DNA of 64,000 nt from Hysterangium stoloniferum (GCA_015178975.1 WHVD01000002.1:1612001-1676000); one strand, 5' to 3'. Counted from the stretch's first letter, positions 44,802 to 58,023 are shown. Program-made: numbers and translations. The notes: a model not told the origin generated them from the letters alone.

Positions 44802-46799
44802 TCCCACTGTGGTTTCTATCCCATTGTTTGCACAGGGATCATATATGTCACCCTATCCTCCACCACCAATCCCAAATGCACCCAGAATCAACTGTACAGT
44901 ATACTGCTGCTGAAAGTTGATGTTCATCCAGTTGCCAGACATTTCAGTATGTTATTAGTTTTCCAGGTGATAGCAGCATGGATACTGACATACCTTTTAG
45001 ATAATGTGTTAAATTTGCTGCCAATTCCCTCACCCTCTTTGAAATGAACCCTCTCCCCTTCCACCATAACCAATAACCAATTTAATTTTTTTATTACTGT
45101 AATTATTTTAGTTCTTTTTAATATTTAGTTAATTATTCAAACTTCCTTAAATAGACAGGACAACTCAACTCTCACAGATTATGTGCAGCCTCCAGGTGCA
45201 ATTGGTGTACTGAGGTTACTGTAATCCCCAACTGTATTCTTGATGGCACCATATAAAATGATATTAGTATCATTCTGCTCTTCATTTCTAAGACACTATG
45301 TTACCCATGGTTGAAACAACTAAGCTTCTGAGTATAATCTTGTCTATATCACTTGTATTTGCCTGTAACCTTGTTGAAAACAAGATGGTGAGTGGATTTG
45401 AGTTACCATCCCTTCCTTTTCTGACATGTACAGTCCTGCCTGCCCCCCCTCATATAGAATCCCTGCCCTGGACTCCCCAATGTTGAATTCACATCATATG
45501 AAGTATGTCTCATCTCACCACACAAATAAGGCTGACACATTGTATGTCTTGTCAACTAGGTATGCCAACCCTAAATCAGTGGTTGTAAATCTAGCAGTTG
45601 CACAGTTTAGAGCCATCAAGATGCCATGGCTAGGCACTGCCTTTGTGAACCCCAATAGTTATCCACTTCTGGGTTAATTAACTTTCTGTTGACTGGCCTA
45701 TAGGTGGACCAGGAGGTAGTGGCATAGTGCAGCAATTTATGGCACAGATATGTCTCTTAGCAATCATATTTTAATGGCTGCAGAGACAGAAAATTTATTC
45801 AATGGATGAAGGATCTCCATTTTGGGATGGAGAATTCCAATGAAACTCACAGGTAGCTCACAGCCATGATCCTGCTAAAATCAATGGCCCATCAAATTTC
45901 AATGGGTTTTGGGTTCAGTGTCCAGATCTGGGGAATATTTATGTTTTATCTAATAAATATGTAAAAGGCTTGAACTTGGCCTCATAATTAGTTAAGGAAT
46001 ATGGTAGTTATCCCAATTTCCAGATGAGAGTTTCTTGATGTGTGCTGAGTCACACAGTGAATAGCATTGCAGTGTTTTTTTTTCAAACTCAGCCAAACTC
46101 TAACTGCAGATTGGATATGGACAGAGTTGGAGTCATTTTGTAGCTGAGATATTAAAGTTCAATTCCTACTGTTAAACAATGATTATAGATGCCCTGTGTG
46201 ATTTGTTATTGGATTTTCTTTAAAAAAGTCCAAAACATTTGGACACTTTTTTGAGCCACTGTATGCTGGCACAAAGTTGAAAACTAACTAGTAGGTATGC
46301 AAAATTGATTTTCTGATCAGATTGTAAGTACATGCAATAGGCTGGACTATATAGAATTAAAGATTATTGTTCCACAAACCTGGTTGGACAAAAAGCCAAA
46401 ACAGGTGAACAAGAGACAAGGCAGGGGTGTCCATACTAGGGACAAGGCCAGGATGAAACAGGAATATGCACAGGAGACATAATAAACCAGATGTCAACCA
46501 GGTTCAAGGGTAGATTGGGACAGGATCTCCAAGTGTCTAAGGGATCTGGGAGACCCAGGCAAGGCCTGGTTGGTGGGTCATTTTGTGAGGGAGATAAAGA
46601 TCTACATATAGATAGGATCTGGGATCCCAGCAGATTTTCCAGTCCTAACACAGAATTGAGTTGGGATAATCAGTTAAGACCCATGCCCAGACCCTGTCTG
46701 GAACCTGATTTGCTTATACTACTTTCTTGTTGACCTCTGCCAGTTTCCTCAAGTTAAATCTGCATTCACTGTGGACTCTGAAGAATTCTCCTAGAGTAT
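44802..46799. other. Non-coding, mirror of 17156-19153
   Basis: Contains the inverted Tc1-type terminus at about 46245-46264. No gene recognised. Confidence 0.5.
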
Positions 46800-46804
46800 G
46801 CTCA

Positions 46805-47549
46805 TGTTAAGACCGTGTCACAACCCCGTTGCAAACCGACGGTCCCCAAGGATACAATGTTTCTAGTTATTGATCAAGTCCTCGTATGAGAAACCATCGG
46901 CCACCCGACACTGATGTGTACCCCCACGGCGATCAAACCCCATTTATGCCCTGTCAGATTATACTCATACTATCTGGTTATACTTTGATACGTCCCCTTT
47001 TACTTATGTTGATCTGCTCTACTCTATTTTTCACCTATGCCGCATGTACCTGCAACCCTCTGACTATTTCCTTTTCTCATAATTCTACTCTTGGTTAATC
47101 ACAGCCTCTGAACTTATCATAACCTCCTGATTTCTAATCAAGCTTATTTGTCAGTAGTACTTTCCACTCTTCCCTTAGTTAGTATTTTCTAGATGCTGAT
47201 AACTTGTATATGAACCCACTGTAGTTGTAGTTACTAGGCAATCAGAATATCCACTCAGAACACCCACATACATACATCTCTCATAAGTCTTACACTAAGT
47301 ATCCTGCTCCCCACCTTTGCGTGTGCTCACGCATCCTCAGTCTCTGACCCCTTGGCCCGACGCTCGACTTATCCTTCATTTCCAATCAGTAACTCACTGT
47401 GAGGAATTCGATAAGATTAGTTTTTGCCCGCCTGAAATTTAAGGATACCAGACAGTAACTTGCAAGGGCACAGCACATAAGCTGAAGCCAAGTCCTTCCA
47501 ATCGGTCCCCATCAGTCTACTGACATCAGTCAGTTTTCTGTTCTTAACA
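46805..47549 (+). mobile_element. LTR-B solo LTR (right arm)
   Basis: 745 bp, TGTTAAGACCGTGTCACAAC...TTCTTAACA, perfect TSD GCTCA (46800-46804 and 47550-47554). Confidence 0.88.
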
Positions 47550-47894
47550 GCTCACCATCTATTTCTGCTTCAGAATGTGAAGCCTTTCCAAAAATTCATT
47601 CACTTAACACTTTATATATGTACATTAGTTTTCTAGTACAACACTGCACCCTGTGATGATTGGAACCTCAGTTAACTTTCCCTTTGTCTCTAATTTAGAT
47701 CCACCTCTGATTATCCAACTACACTTGTGCCTTTCATTAGACCCATTTGTCTCTTTCCTTGTTCCTTGTGGGTCTACCCCTTGACTGCTCAATTTGTAGA
47801 ACAATACCAGTTCTTGGTATAAATACTGCAATACCTTAGTTTGAATATTGACTTTGAATCTGGTTCATTCTTTCTGACCTACTGTATTTGCCTT

Positions 47895-48680
47895 AGCCCT
47901 CATTCTCCCCTTTATCTACACCGCCGTTTAAAAGCGCAACTCTAAATGGCCGACTCTGCGTGTAATGTGACTAGTTTAACAAACGATGCCGGTAATTTAG
48001 GATATGGTAGCTTCGACATACCATCATTGCGTCCTCATCATGCACTCTCACCAAACCACAGGGCAAGATCGCAAACTGCCCGAGTGACAGATTCAACCTA
48101 TACTAACAGGGAAAGCTCAGCCTAAGCTGTATACCAACCCATATAAAAGGCACACGATCCACCTTAATTTTCTCATCATACGTCAACGCGTGATTCTGTG
48201 ATGTAACCCTCGCATGGTCAATCATCGTTCGTGCATCAGCCGTTAATCCTATCAACCATTAAATGAGAACAACGAATTAGAAGTCAGCCGGCAGCCTCAT
48301 CGTAAAAGTGGACCGAACCCACCACTCATGGTACATCCCAAATGGGTATCAATCTCCATGGTCTTCTCTGTCGAACTTAATTCTGATAGAGGCAATTGCA
48401 CACGCTTCTCGACACCTAGGACGACGCCTTCCGAGGTGGGAATTCCGACTGTCGTTGAACCGAGCTGGAAATGACGAATGATACCAGTTTTATATCCAGT
48501 GGTTCAAAGGGCATTTCTCACTTTAACAGCTTCCATGGCATATTTCACTGCATAATAGACATGAGACAACGTTGTTCAAGTGTTAACACCACGATCTGTC
48601 CCCAACATAATAATGAACACAATGAACACAAGTAGATATACTAAACAGTTCCTACCGTATTCAGAACGTGTAAGAAACAT
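47895..48680 (-). pseudogene. Proteasome alpha-5 pseudogene (right arm)
   Basis: Exact mirror of 15275-16060 with the same lesions (missing SPEGRLFQ segment, frameshift, lost C-terminus), so the decay predates the inverted duplication. Confidence 0.85.
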
Positions 48681-48943
48681 GGTGAAGTAGTGGAGAAGTT
48701 CTAAGGTACTGGGCGCGTATGCTGGGACGCGCGTCTGGGCGCGTATGTTTTCACTGCATGCGTCAATAATAACACTTGTTCATGAGAGTAAATATATCTC
48801 ACGAACTCTCAGAGATTAAAATAAAGGCTCATTTCTTTATTGATCGCGCCGTGATTGTAAACACGATTTAATATACAAAAGTCGAGAGCACAAATGTTGA
48901 AGAGATGCTGCTATGGTCAAAGATTTTCCAAAAATCCGTTATA

Positions 48944-51900
48944 TCATTCCGTTACCCTAATCTTTTCAAGGATCTTCTCCAACATAGTATTTATCTGGGA
49001 ATGGCTCCTCTCAAACTTTGTCTCCATGGCGGTCAACCGTTCATCCATAATCTTTTCGTGGTTGCTAAGTCTCTCCTCAAGGCCAGTCAGTCGTCCTTCC
49101 ATAGAGGAATCTTCGTCCTTAACAAGTTTCTGGCATCTAACGAGGTCATGAGCATGATAGTTGTGGGGGCCATTGTATGCTTCAAAGGAAGCTACGTCGC
49201 CGTTGTCGCAGTCATAACAGAAGAATGTGGGTTCTGTGATGTGATTTTGAGTGTCGGTAAGTGATTAGTATTTCATTTTTAATACTGACTTTCACATTGT
49301 ACGCAGAACCAACACGGCTGCGAAATTTCCTTGGTACAGAGTGTACACTTGGCTTTCTCCCCTTTTTCCTCACCTTCCCTAAACATTCCTCCCTGGTTCG
49401 CATCTTCACTTGGCGTCAAAATCTTCCTGGCTTTTTCCAAAGCTGCTCTCGAGTTGCGCTCAAACTGACCATGTTGCATAAAGTGCACGACCCGTCTTAC
49501 CTTGACGAGATCGTGTGTGGGGCGATGTACCATTGTCAGGTCAACGCGGTTCGCTTCAGCAGCCATACACCCAGCCTCATCACAGAGATCTACGGTGTTC
49601 CATGTATCCTTCGTTTGGCACGTTAGACACATTATGCGCGATTTAGTGATTGTTACGCCACAGTGATCGCATAAATATCTGTTTGTGAACTACATGGTGA
49701 ACATTTCCATGTTGAATACATAATCAAATGCGTACCCATGTTTCACAGTGACCCGAATCTGATGTAAAGCCAACAAATAACAAAACGTGGTGTCATTAGG
49801 CATAAATTCCCGTTGCAAAACAGTGTATTCCGCCTGTTCAGAATCTTGAAGGCGTTTTCCGGCCAAAGTGCGAACAAGGAGCGAAATGAACTTCTTCTTA
49901 GAGTCTCTGCGTTCCTTGAAAAACGACCAAGACCACAATTGGCGGCGAACCTGGCTCCGTATCGCATTAATCGCAAACTGCCATAATGCGCGAGCCTGAT
50001 TGTCTTCCAGAAATTTTGGAAGTGGATAGAAGCGGAAGATATCTGCGGGGACTCGTTTTAGGAGGAATGTCCACGATGTTGGCATATTGTCTGGCGATAA
50101 AGCCTTTCGCCCTTGGATTGTTTCTGTAGACGCATCGAACTTTCCTGTGAAATATTCCGACTGGAATAAACCGCTACGGAATATCCGTTTGAACTCCACA
50201 CTTATAACATTAGGAGCTTCCCCAACCTCACATTTTCCGACAACTGTAAACTCGTCATTGGCTACTTTTCCGGAAGCCTCGAATTCATTATTTTGTCCTG
50301 TTGCACGAAACACATACGACGTCATCGGAGTGGCATACTCCCCACAGTAAATATATCCATTCCAGACCCCCAAAATTGGAGCGAGGACTGATGATATGTC
50401 CGCGTTTGGCTGGGTGGATTTGTCTGACTGGTGAGTTTCGTAGGCGATGTACCCGAAGTCTTGTTGATCCAGTGGGTAATTACAGACACCATCTGCTTTG
50501 ACATTTGGCATTTCCAAGGCTTCGTTATAAGGGAATTCCTCTGGGTCACTTTGTCGAACAATGGCTGGAGCCCATAGGCCGGATGGCTCATGCCAGTACT
50601 CGAACTAGCATGTAGGTCAGGTAAATGTGCGCATAACTAAACCATTAGCAAGGACTTACGATACCGTGGGCAAAGACCCTAAATTGATGTTTTTCATCAA
50701 GTTTTTGCTGTTTGAATATGGCTGTCATATTTTTTCATCAATTAGTCCGAATAAAACTCTTTAAGATAGGTATGTATAATCTCACACTGCAAAACATTGC
50801 AACGTCCTACCACAGAATCAAACACCCACTGGATAGTGTCAGCCGCATCCTACTAGTTGTTAGTTATAAAGAGGAATGCATTGTCGAGAAACTCACTTCT
50901 AATTCATTACAGTGAATCATTCTTTTTTGGCACACTCGGAAGATCTCAAAATGTTGCTTCAAGAGTAAGTAAAGGATCGGAAAAACGTACTACACGTTTC
51001 CTAGAACATCAGTCATACCCGAACACATGAGTCGATGTACGTACTTTCTCAATTCGACCAGGTCCTGTGACCAAAACTAAAGTGTTCATCGCGTCAATAT
51101 CGTAGGCCACTTCCTGCAAGTTTTTCCTGAGCCTCTCTTCCTCTGCATCCACATAACTCTGAAAACGAGCTTGGAGCACTTCATTGCGGTACGAGAGGTT
51201 AACCGAAGCTCGTAGGGTCGTCACACGCCGACAAACCGTCGCCAGGTAGTCATTCACGAAATTTAGATTTTCGGATTTGATGTTGGGGAGGATGGCGAAC
51301 ATTTTGCCAATTAGTCCCCGGATTTTGCTGGAGTAGTCTGTTAGCGTCATATGCCACCCTGTACAGAATGCTTTAGACAGGCGCATCGGTCGAACGACCA
51401 CCTCTTGGTCTCGTACCTACAGCCCAGTATGCTATCCAATGAGGCAGACTGAGATCCAGCAACATCATTATTGTGTCAATTAGTAGAAGACCATGACAAT
51501 AAGTACCTCCATCCTAAGGGTCGCGAAGTAGTAAATGTATTGACTTCGGCAAGCGTTATAAAACCTGAAGCATCATCGTCGAAGGCTTCGCTGATCGGCT
51601 GCAGCCGAACTGTATTGATATAAGGCAACGCCCACTCATCGTCTGAATGTTTCTCGTGCGCGACGACAGCTCCGGGGGTTGTGCCGTCAGGAGAGTCAAC
51701 GTTCCATTTTTCATGGAAATAATCGCGAAGAGCCATCACGAAATGCCGAGCCTTCACGCTGCCTCTCCAATTCTGTATTTGGTGTTGTCGCTAATGTTGC
51801 ATAACAATTAGGGGGAAACGAGAGAGACTCACCATTTCTTTCCATATTTTGTAGACATCCTGCAAGCCAGACCATGGTCAGTCGGAAAGGTTGAAGGCAT

Positions 51901-53329
51901 GTATTTATGCTTACAGGATCAAGAAGTCGATCATGAGGTCCCGAAGCAATCGCACTAATGATACGATCACCTTCCCTCCTTACCGTGCGAGTGAGCTGTT
52001 CTGTGATCTGGCGTTGCTGAATTTCAAATTTGCGCTCAAACACCTTCTCATTCTTCTCCATCGCCTCATCCGGGTTGGTACGAAGGTCTTCGAGAAGTTC
52101 TTCCATATCATTTTCATTTGATGTCTTTTGTGGTCCAGTGGAGATGAGATCGAGGCTAGCGGTGTTCTTTTGGGCTAACTTGTTCAGCTCCTCTAGGGCC
52201 TTTTTGTTATTCTGAACGGCTTCTACACCTCCTCTTTTCTCTACAAGCCGTGCCATTTCTTCTTCCTCGGGAGATACCAATTGCTTCAACATTTGCATCA
52301 TCAAGTCCAATCTAGCGTTCACATCACTAAGGGTTTCATTTGCCGCATCGACACCACGGGCAGTATGAATTGTGAGAGCGAACTCGAATTCCTGGCGTCG
52401 CCTGACGAATAGGCTCAAATACTCTAGAAATCGGTTTTCCCAGACTGAGCCGACAAGTACTTTGACTGGATAAAGAAGAAGTGGCGTAAGTAATATGGGG
52501 CAAAACAAACAGGTCTCAGAAAACACATACCAAGAAGTTTTTTCTTTGAATATGTGTCGCAAGCGTTTGCACATTGTTTGATGTCCTTCTCGGTGTCTTC
52601 AGAAAGCTTCTGTATGCGTCCCGCTATGGTCGTACCGTCTGGGGCTATCTCGGTCACATCTTTTACATTTTTTAGTCTATAAGTTGGTCAGAACCACAAT
52701 ATTACAGCACGTTGCGAGTACTTACTGTACGAGAACAACCATCATATGCTTCATCTCGGTGTACACGGCCCTTATTTTGTTGTCATTCTCCCGCCGTTTC
52801 ATCTCAAGTGTCCAAACGGTCTATAGAGTATAAATGAGATGATCATGGATAGGGATATTCTCTATCAAACCTTGAAAATCAAGACAGCGGCTGTTGTAAA
52901 GCAATAAATGACCATTGCGGGTTCTTTTCAATGAGCCTCACCTGTTATGAAAGGATGTAGTTGCGCTACTTCGTCCAAGGCACTTAGAAACACTGTACCG
53001 ACTTCCGAAAATTTAATAATTCCGTTTTTAACAGCATCCAATTCGTCAGCATTCAAAGCGGAGACGGTAGCTATTACGACTGCTGCGCAATTTTCGACAT
53101 TGATGACAGCCTCTTCGCTCGTGCTGTTGTTTCCTAAAATTCACTATGATTAGATGACAAACAAACAAACAAATAACAAAGAATTATTCTGACCTAGTCT
53201 TTCAGGACCAGCTTCCGAAGGCGGCCGGGGGGGTCCATATGCCGCAGTCCATGCTGAAGCGAGACCATCCTTTTTGGTGACAACTTGTTGGCTAGGTGCG
53301 TCAAGCGACGGAGAGTTGGAGACCACCAA
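48944..53329 (-). pseudogene. ZZ/EF-hand gene copy in right arm, 5'-truncated
   Basis: Mirror of exons 1 (from codon 57) to 15 of the gene at 10458-15011, including the in-frame TAG (49690-49692). The promoter and first 56 codons are replaced by an LTR-B fragment at 53330. All remaining splice sites are conserved. Without its start it is a pseudogene unless transcribed from the LTR fragment. Confidence 0.85.
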
Positions 53330-53330
53330 T

Positions 53331-53818
53331 AGTCCTTGAACTATTTCCTTTTATCGTAATTCCGCTCTCGGTTATCATCGGCCTCCGAACTAATCATAAA
53401 CTTCCCGTTCCTAGTCAAGTTTATTGTTCATACTGTTTTCTGCCCTTCTCCCCATTAGTATTTTCTAGATGCCTGTTACCTGTATATGAACCCGCTGTAG
53501 TTGTAGTTACTAGGCAATCAGAATATTGACTCAGAACACCCTCATATGTCTGTAACAGTCTCATACTAAGAATTCTCCCTTCCACCTTTGCATGCGCTCA
53601 CCCACTCCCAGCCCCGACCCCTTGGCCCAACACTCGACTTGTCCTTCGGTTTCGATCGGCATCTCGCTGAAAGGAACTCTTTAGGATTAGTCTTTGCCCA
53701 TCCGAAATCTAAGGACACCTTATGGATATTTGCAAGGGCGCAGCACATAAGCTGAAGCCAAGTCCTTCTGATCGGTCCCCGTCAGCCACTGACAATAGTC
53801 AGTTTTCAGTTCTTAACA
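53331..53818 (+). mobile_element. LTR-B fragment at outer edge of right arm
   Basis: 3' 488 bp of LTR-B: begins within ACTATTTCCTTTTATCGTAAT and ends TTCTTAACA. Its 5' part is missing exactly at the arm boundary, so the breakpoint lies inside the LTR. Confidence 0.85.
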
Positions 53819-54700
53819 CATAATAGGGTTCCTGTATCATCCTTAAGATAGATGGAAACACTAATGTATCTTAATACTTTGGCACTTCTTGTGAGTTGTA
53901 TCAATCATAGGAAGTTGTCTGTAATCATTATAATATCAGATGTTTACTGGTAAAATTTATGTTTCTACAAAACTCCATCTTTAAATAGTGATATATCCTC
54001 TGAGACTATTATATTGTTAACCATCAACTATAAGAAACAATTCTCCATATTACATCCTAAACAATTCAGAGTCAATTAATAGAACCCATTGTATATAATT
54101 TCCTTGCTTTTACAGATGCCTAATAATACTTTTATTAGTACTTTGTTTTTTAAAGGTTGTAATGTAGTTATTTCCATGTAAAATATGTACAATATTATTG
54201 GAAATTTTTCATACCACAGCTGTCTTTATTAAGTAAAACCCCCTATATATTCTGGGTATGTTGAATCAAGTAGAAATCTGTTCAGATTGACAGATCCATT
54301 CTGAAGTAATACATATTTATTTGGAGGTGCCAATGATATACATATGCATGGAATGGACTATCTAAAGGTATCTATTTCTTAAAAGTATTAGTGTTTCAAA
54401 CTACTAATTCTTTTTATTGTCTACTCATGTCCGGAAAGATTCTTTAGTTTGTAATGTACAAGAGAGTTTAAAACTTTCAAAAAGTTTCAAAAACCAAATT
54501 ATGTTTGAATCACATCCCAGATGTTTAAATGAGCTTTAGAGTAATTAGAATTTGGTATACTTAATAGTTTTCAGATGTCCTCCATAGTTTAAGTCTCTGT
54601 TTCAGTTTAGGCTGATCCTTCAGTTCCCAATAGAACTCTTCTAATATGAGGGATAAATCAGCTCTGGTATCTAGTCTGACCTTGATGGACTCTATGCTAT
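53819..54700 (-). pseudogene. Ty3/gypsy protease relic (inverted copy) with a 672-bp insertion
   Basis: Minus-strand counterpart of 32034-32240. The segment at 54583-54700 encodes the decayed IKVRLDTRADLSLILEEF; 53822-53910 continues it. Between them lies a 672-bp AT-rich insertion (53911-54582) flanked by a CATAG duplication. Confidence 0.7.
53911..54582. mobile_element. 672-bp AT-rich insertion, unclassified
   Basis: Absent from the sister copy at about 32144-32150. Flanked by CATAG (53906-53910 and 54583-54587). Ends GAAGTTGTCTGTAA and (reverse strand) GAGGACATCTGAAAA are only partly complementary, about 9 of 14 positions. No coding frame. Probably a non-autonomous DNA transposon; class not assignable. 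Confidence 0.5.
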
Positions 54701-55087
54701 GAGGGTGGCTCAGGGAAATGGTGTCAAAAATTCCTCCATGAATGTCACATGAAATGCTTCCATGAGGGCACAGGAAATACTCCCAAAAGGGGGCAGGCAA
54801 TTCTCCCAGAAAGGTCATGGGAAATGTGTCCTTGAGGTGTGGGAAATGGTCCCATGAAGGGTGTGGAAAATGGGTATGTGAATGGCATGGGAAATTCTAC
54901 TGGAGGGGTGTGGGAAATGTTTCCATTAGGGCATGTGAAATGGTTCCACGCATATGACAAATTCTCCTGCAGCCTGACAAAATACTCCCACATGTTTCAA
55001 AAATACTCCCAGGCATGTAACAATATTTCCATGCACGTGACAAAATACTCCTGGAGTATCGGAAAATACCTCTGCACACATGACATA

Positions 55088-56684
55088 TAGTGGGGGACAA
55101 AACTGTTCCAATGATTTTTTATATGTCAAAGAATGTTGAATAACTCAATGAGTACTTGACCAATTGACCTGAAATTTTTAATTTAGGTAGTCATATATGT
55201 TGGCTATATACCCTAAGAATTCTATGACATAAGTATTATTTGTCATAAAACTATAAATCAAATACTAATGCAATCTCATTGGAACAGTTTTGTCCCTGTC
55301 ACATGATTAGCACATAATCTTATTGATTATCCACAAATAAATGCAAATAGAATCATGTGACCTGTCATGTATATATACAACTGTTCACTTCTCCAAGTGA
55401 TAGCATCCCAACAATCCATCAGTTTACATCATGAGAGCTCTCACTCCTGCTCAACTTGATCGTGTTCTTACTCTACTTGACAAGGGCAAGTCTGCACATG
55501 AAGTAGCTGCTACCACTGGTCATTCTGTCTCTACTATATCCAGAATTCACTCTAAACATTCTTCCTCCCTCTCCAAAGCAGCTGGAGGTTGTCCATGCAA
55601 ACTTTCCCCCTCTGATACCCATTATATCATCCAACAAATCACTTCCCAGAAGATTGACCATGCCACTCAGCCTCTAAAGTCCTACAAGATATGACTGGGG
55701 AGTCTATCTCTGCAAGAACAATTCGTGGGGAACTCAAGAAAACTGGAATGAAGGCTGTGGTGAAGAGGAAAAGGCCTAAACTCACAAAAAGGCATAGAAG
55801 GGAGAGGCTGGACTTTGCATTGGCACACAAGAACTGGTCTCTGGAGGACTGGAAGAGGGCTATTTGGTCAGATGAGACTAAAATCAATCATTTGGGGTCA
55901 GATGGGAGGAAGTGGATGTGGAAAAAAGCAGGAGAGGGGCTCAGTGATAGGCTGGTTGAGGGCACAGTCAAGTTTGGAGGGGGGAATCTGATGTTGTGGG
56001 GTTGTATGTTCTGGGAAGGATGAGGATATGCCACCAAGATTGATGGGAGGATGGATGCTGAACTTTATGTTAGCATTTTGGAGGATGAACTTCAAGAATC
56101 TCTCAAGCATTACAAGAAGAAGACTGGGGATATTGTCTTTCAGCAAGACAATGATCCCAAACACAAGAGCAAGAAGGCCACCAATTGGCTTAATGGCAGT
56201 GATTTTGATGTCATGATATGGCCCCCTCAATCTGCTGATCTTAATCCAATTGAACACCTTTGGCATTACCTCAAGAAGAGGCTACTAGAGTATGAAGTGG
56301 AGCCTAGGAGTATTCAGGAGTTATGGGAAAGGTCCAGACAGAATGGGACAGGATTCCTGCTTCTATTTGTCAGAATTTGATAGATAGTATGCCTAGAAGG
56401 ATTGCAGCTGTTTTGGATGCCAAGGGGGGTTACACCAAGTACTAGATTATATGATTTGTATTGGATTATATACCAGGGACAAAACTGTTCCAATGAGATT
56501 GCATTAGTATTTGATTTATAATTTGATGACAAATAATGCTTATGTGATAGAATTATTAGGGTATATAGCCAACATATATGACTACCTAAATTGAAAATTT
56601 CAGGTCAATTGGTCAAGTACTCATTGGGTTATTCAACATTCTTTGACATATAAAAAATCATTGGAACGGTTTTGTCCCCCACTG
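55088..56684 (+). mobile_element. Tc1/mariner transposon with 211-bp TIRs
   Basis: 1597 bp flanked by TA (55086-55087 and 56685-56686). Termini TAGTGGGGGACAAAAC (first base mutated from C) and, inverted, CAGTGGGGGACAAAAC. TIRs 55088-55298 and 56474-56684 are close copies. The insertion point is proven by the uninterrupted minisatellite at about 31620. Confidence 0.93.
55431..56445 (+). pseudogene. Tc1-type DDE transposase, inactivated
   Basis: Cut-and-paste transposase. 55431-55690 encodes an N-terminal helix-turn-helix (LTPAQLDRVLTLLDKG...STISRIHS). After a frameshift near 55690 comes ISARTIRGELKKTG and the catalytic core: first Asp in IWSDETKI, second Asp in FQQDNDPKH, Glu in DLNPIEHLWHYLKK, spacing about D34E. 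A TGA at 56021-56023 and a further frameshift near 56335 precede the normal end (GGYTKY, stop 56443-56445). Three lesions; the DDE residues survive. Confidence 0.9.
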
Positions 56685-56990
56685 TAATACTTCTGTGCAT
56701 GTAAAATACCTCCATGCATGTGACAAAATACTCCCACACATGGACAAATACTTCCGCACATCACAAAATACCTCTGTGCATTAGAAAATACTTCTGCACC
56801 TGTCACAAAATACTCCCGCAGCACCACTAATGCACCCATGCTGTCAGAAAAGCTCCCACAAGTGCAGAAATGCACCCATGCTGACTAATTAGGGAATTCA
56901 GGTGCTAACCCACCCTCATGGGGATTTCTGGGCCCCATCGGGGACAATTTGGGTGCTCTGCACCCTGACTAATTAGGGCACCTCCGGCAC

Positions 56991-57217
56991 CTAAAAATGC
57001 CCACCACCCACCATACAACTTTACTATATATTGATGATGATGATAGAGTATGTTGGCAAATATTTTGGTGATTTTTACAATTTTATCTACTGGGGTATAA
57101 GCTATACAAGTTGAAACTGCAAAACATTGGATACATTTTGTAAGTCACTGTATGTCTCTCACTGTGAGACATACCCAGTTAGGCAGGGGTGTCAGTCTGT
57201 GCTACTTAGGTAAGGTA
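56991..57217. other. No gene seen
   Basis: Short unique spacer between the minisatellite flank and the next ZZ-gene relic. Confidence 0.4.
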
Positions 57218-57337
57218 TGGTGGGTCCATTAGATGCTGGAATGAGCCATCCAGCCTATGGGCTCCCTTTAAGGATGGCCCCCACAACTACTACACTCATG
57301 ATCTCATTAGATGCCAAGAACTTGTGAAAGACAAAGA
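57218..57337 (+). pseudogene. ZZ/EF-hand gene relic, third locus, part 1
   Basis: Same exon-14/last-exon fusion as 3133-3255, ending in the TSD AAAGA (57333-57337). Confidence 0.75.
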
Positions 57338-57589
57338 TGTTAGAATTTGTGAGTTCATAATACACTTGACTCAGTTTGAATACAATGAATGCCTTGCAAA
57401 TGTATGAAGTGTATAGTACAAGTACCTAGTTTAAGTACCTACTACCAGTAATACCATACCCGGTTACCCATCAATCACATGCTACATTGTTTGCAAACCC
57501 AAAAAATCTAATACTTCTCGAACAATGTAGTCTTCGTACAGAAATATGCTTTCAGTCTGAGTCTAGTGATGTAACACTTTTCAGCAAGG

Positions 57590-58023
57590 CACACACAAGT
57601 TCAAGTTCAAGTTCAATGCAGCACACACTTTTCAATGAGTTGTGGCCAACAATTCAATTCAGGTTGGTGCACGCTGTTCAACAAGGTGTGGCTGATGGTT
57701 CAGGTCAGGTTCAATGCATGCTGTTCAACAAGGTGTGGCTGACGGTTCAGGTCGGGTTCAATGCATGCTGTTCAACAAGGTGTGGCTGACAGTTTTGTTC
57801 AATGTGTGATGCTTTTCAATGAGGCATCCATGGGTTTGGGTTAAGGATCAGTGTGCGACACCTTTCAACGAGGCATCCACAGTTTGGGTTTGGGTTCGGT
57901 GTGCAATGCTTTTCAACAAGGCATCCACAGTTCTGATTTGGGGTCAGCATGCGATGCTTTCCAATGAGGCAATCACAGGTTCGGGTTCAGGTTTGGCATG
58001 TGACACTTTCCAACGAGGCATCC
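57590..58023 (+). repeat. Tandem array inside LTR-D element
   Basis: Units such as TTCAATGCATGCTGTTCAAC followed by AAGGTGTGGCTGACGGTTCA, period 47 bp at first, then related units of about 50-55 bp with AACGAGGCATCC. Continues at 58844-58920 after LTR-C. Open frames across it are not credible genes. Confidence 0.7.

Larger units (their letters stand above)
43031..53329 (-). repeat. Right arm of the 10.3-kb inverted duplication
   Basis: Mirror of 10626-20925 (positions sum to 63955). Contents in order: LTR-A, Tc1 terminus (about 46245-46264), LTR-B, proteasome alpha-5 pseudogene, ZZ/EF-hand gene lacking its start. Inner edge joins chromovirus 1 gag; outer edge joins LTR-B fragment. Confidence 0.93.
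54700..56990 (-). repeat. Degenerate minisatellite, inverted copy, interrupted by Tc1
   Basis: 54710-55085 and 56687-56875 are the minus-strand version of 31440-32030 with the same order of unit types, followed by the shared unique flank (AATTAGGGAATTCAGG) to about 56990. The sister copy gives the empty site for the Tc1 insertion. Confidence 0.75.

Noticed and set aside
57590..58023. CRISPR-like array
   Set aside because: Units are contiguous tandem repeats without regular unique spacers, in a eukaryotic context.
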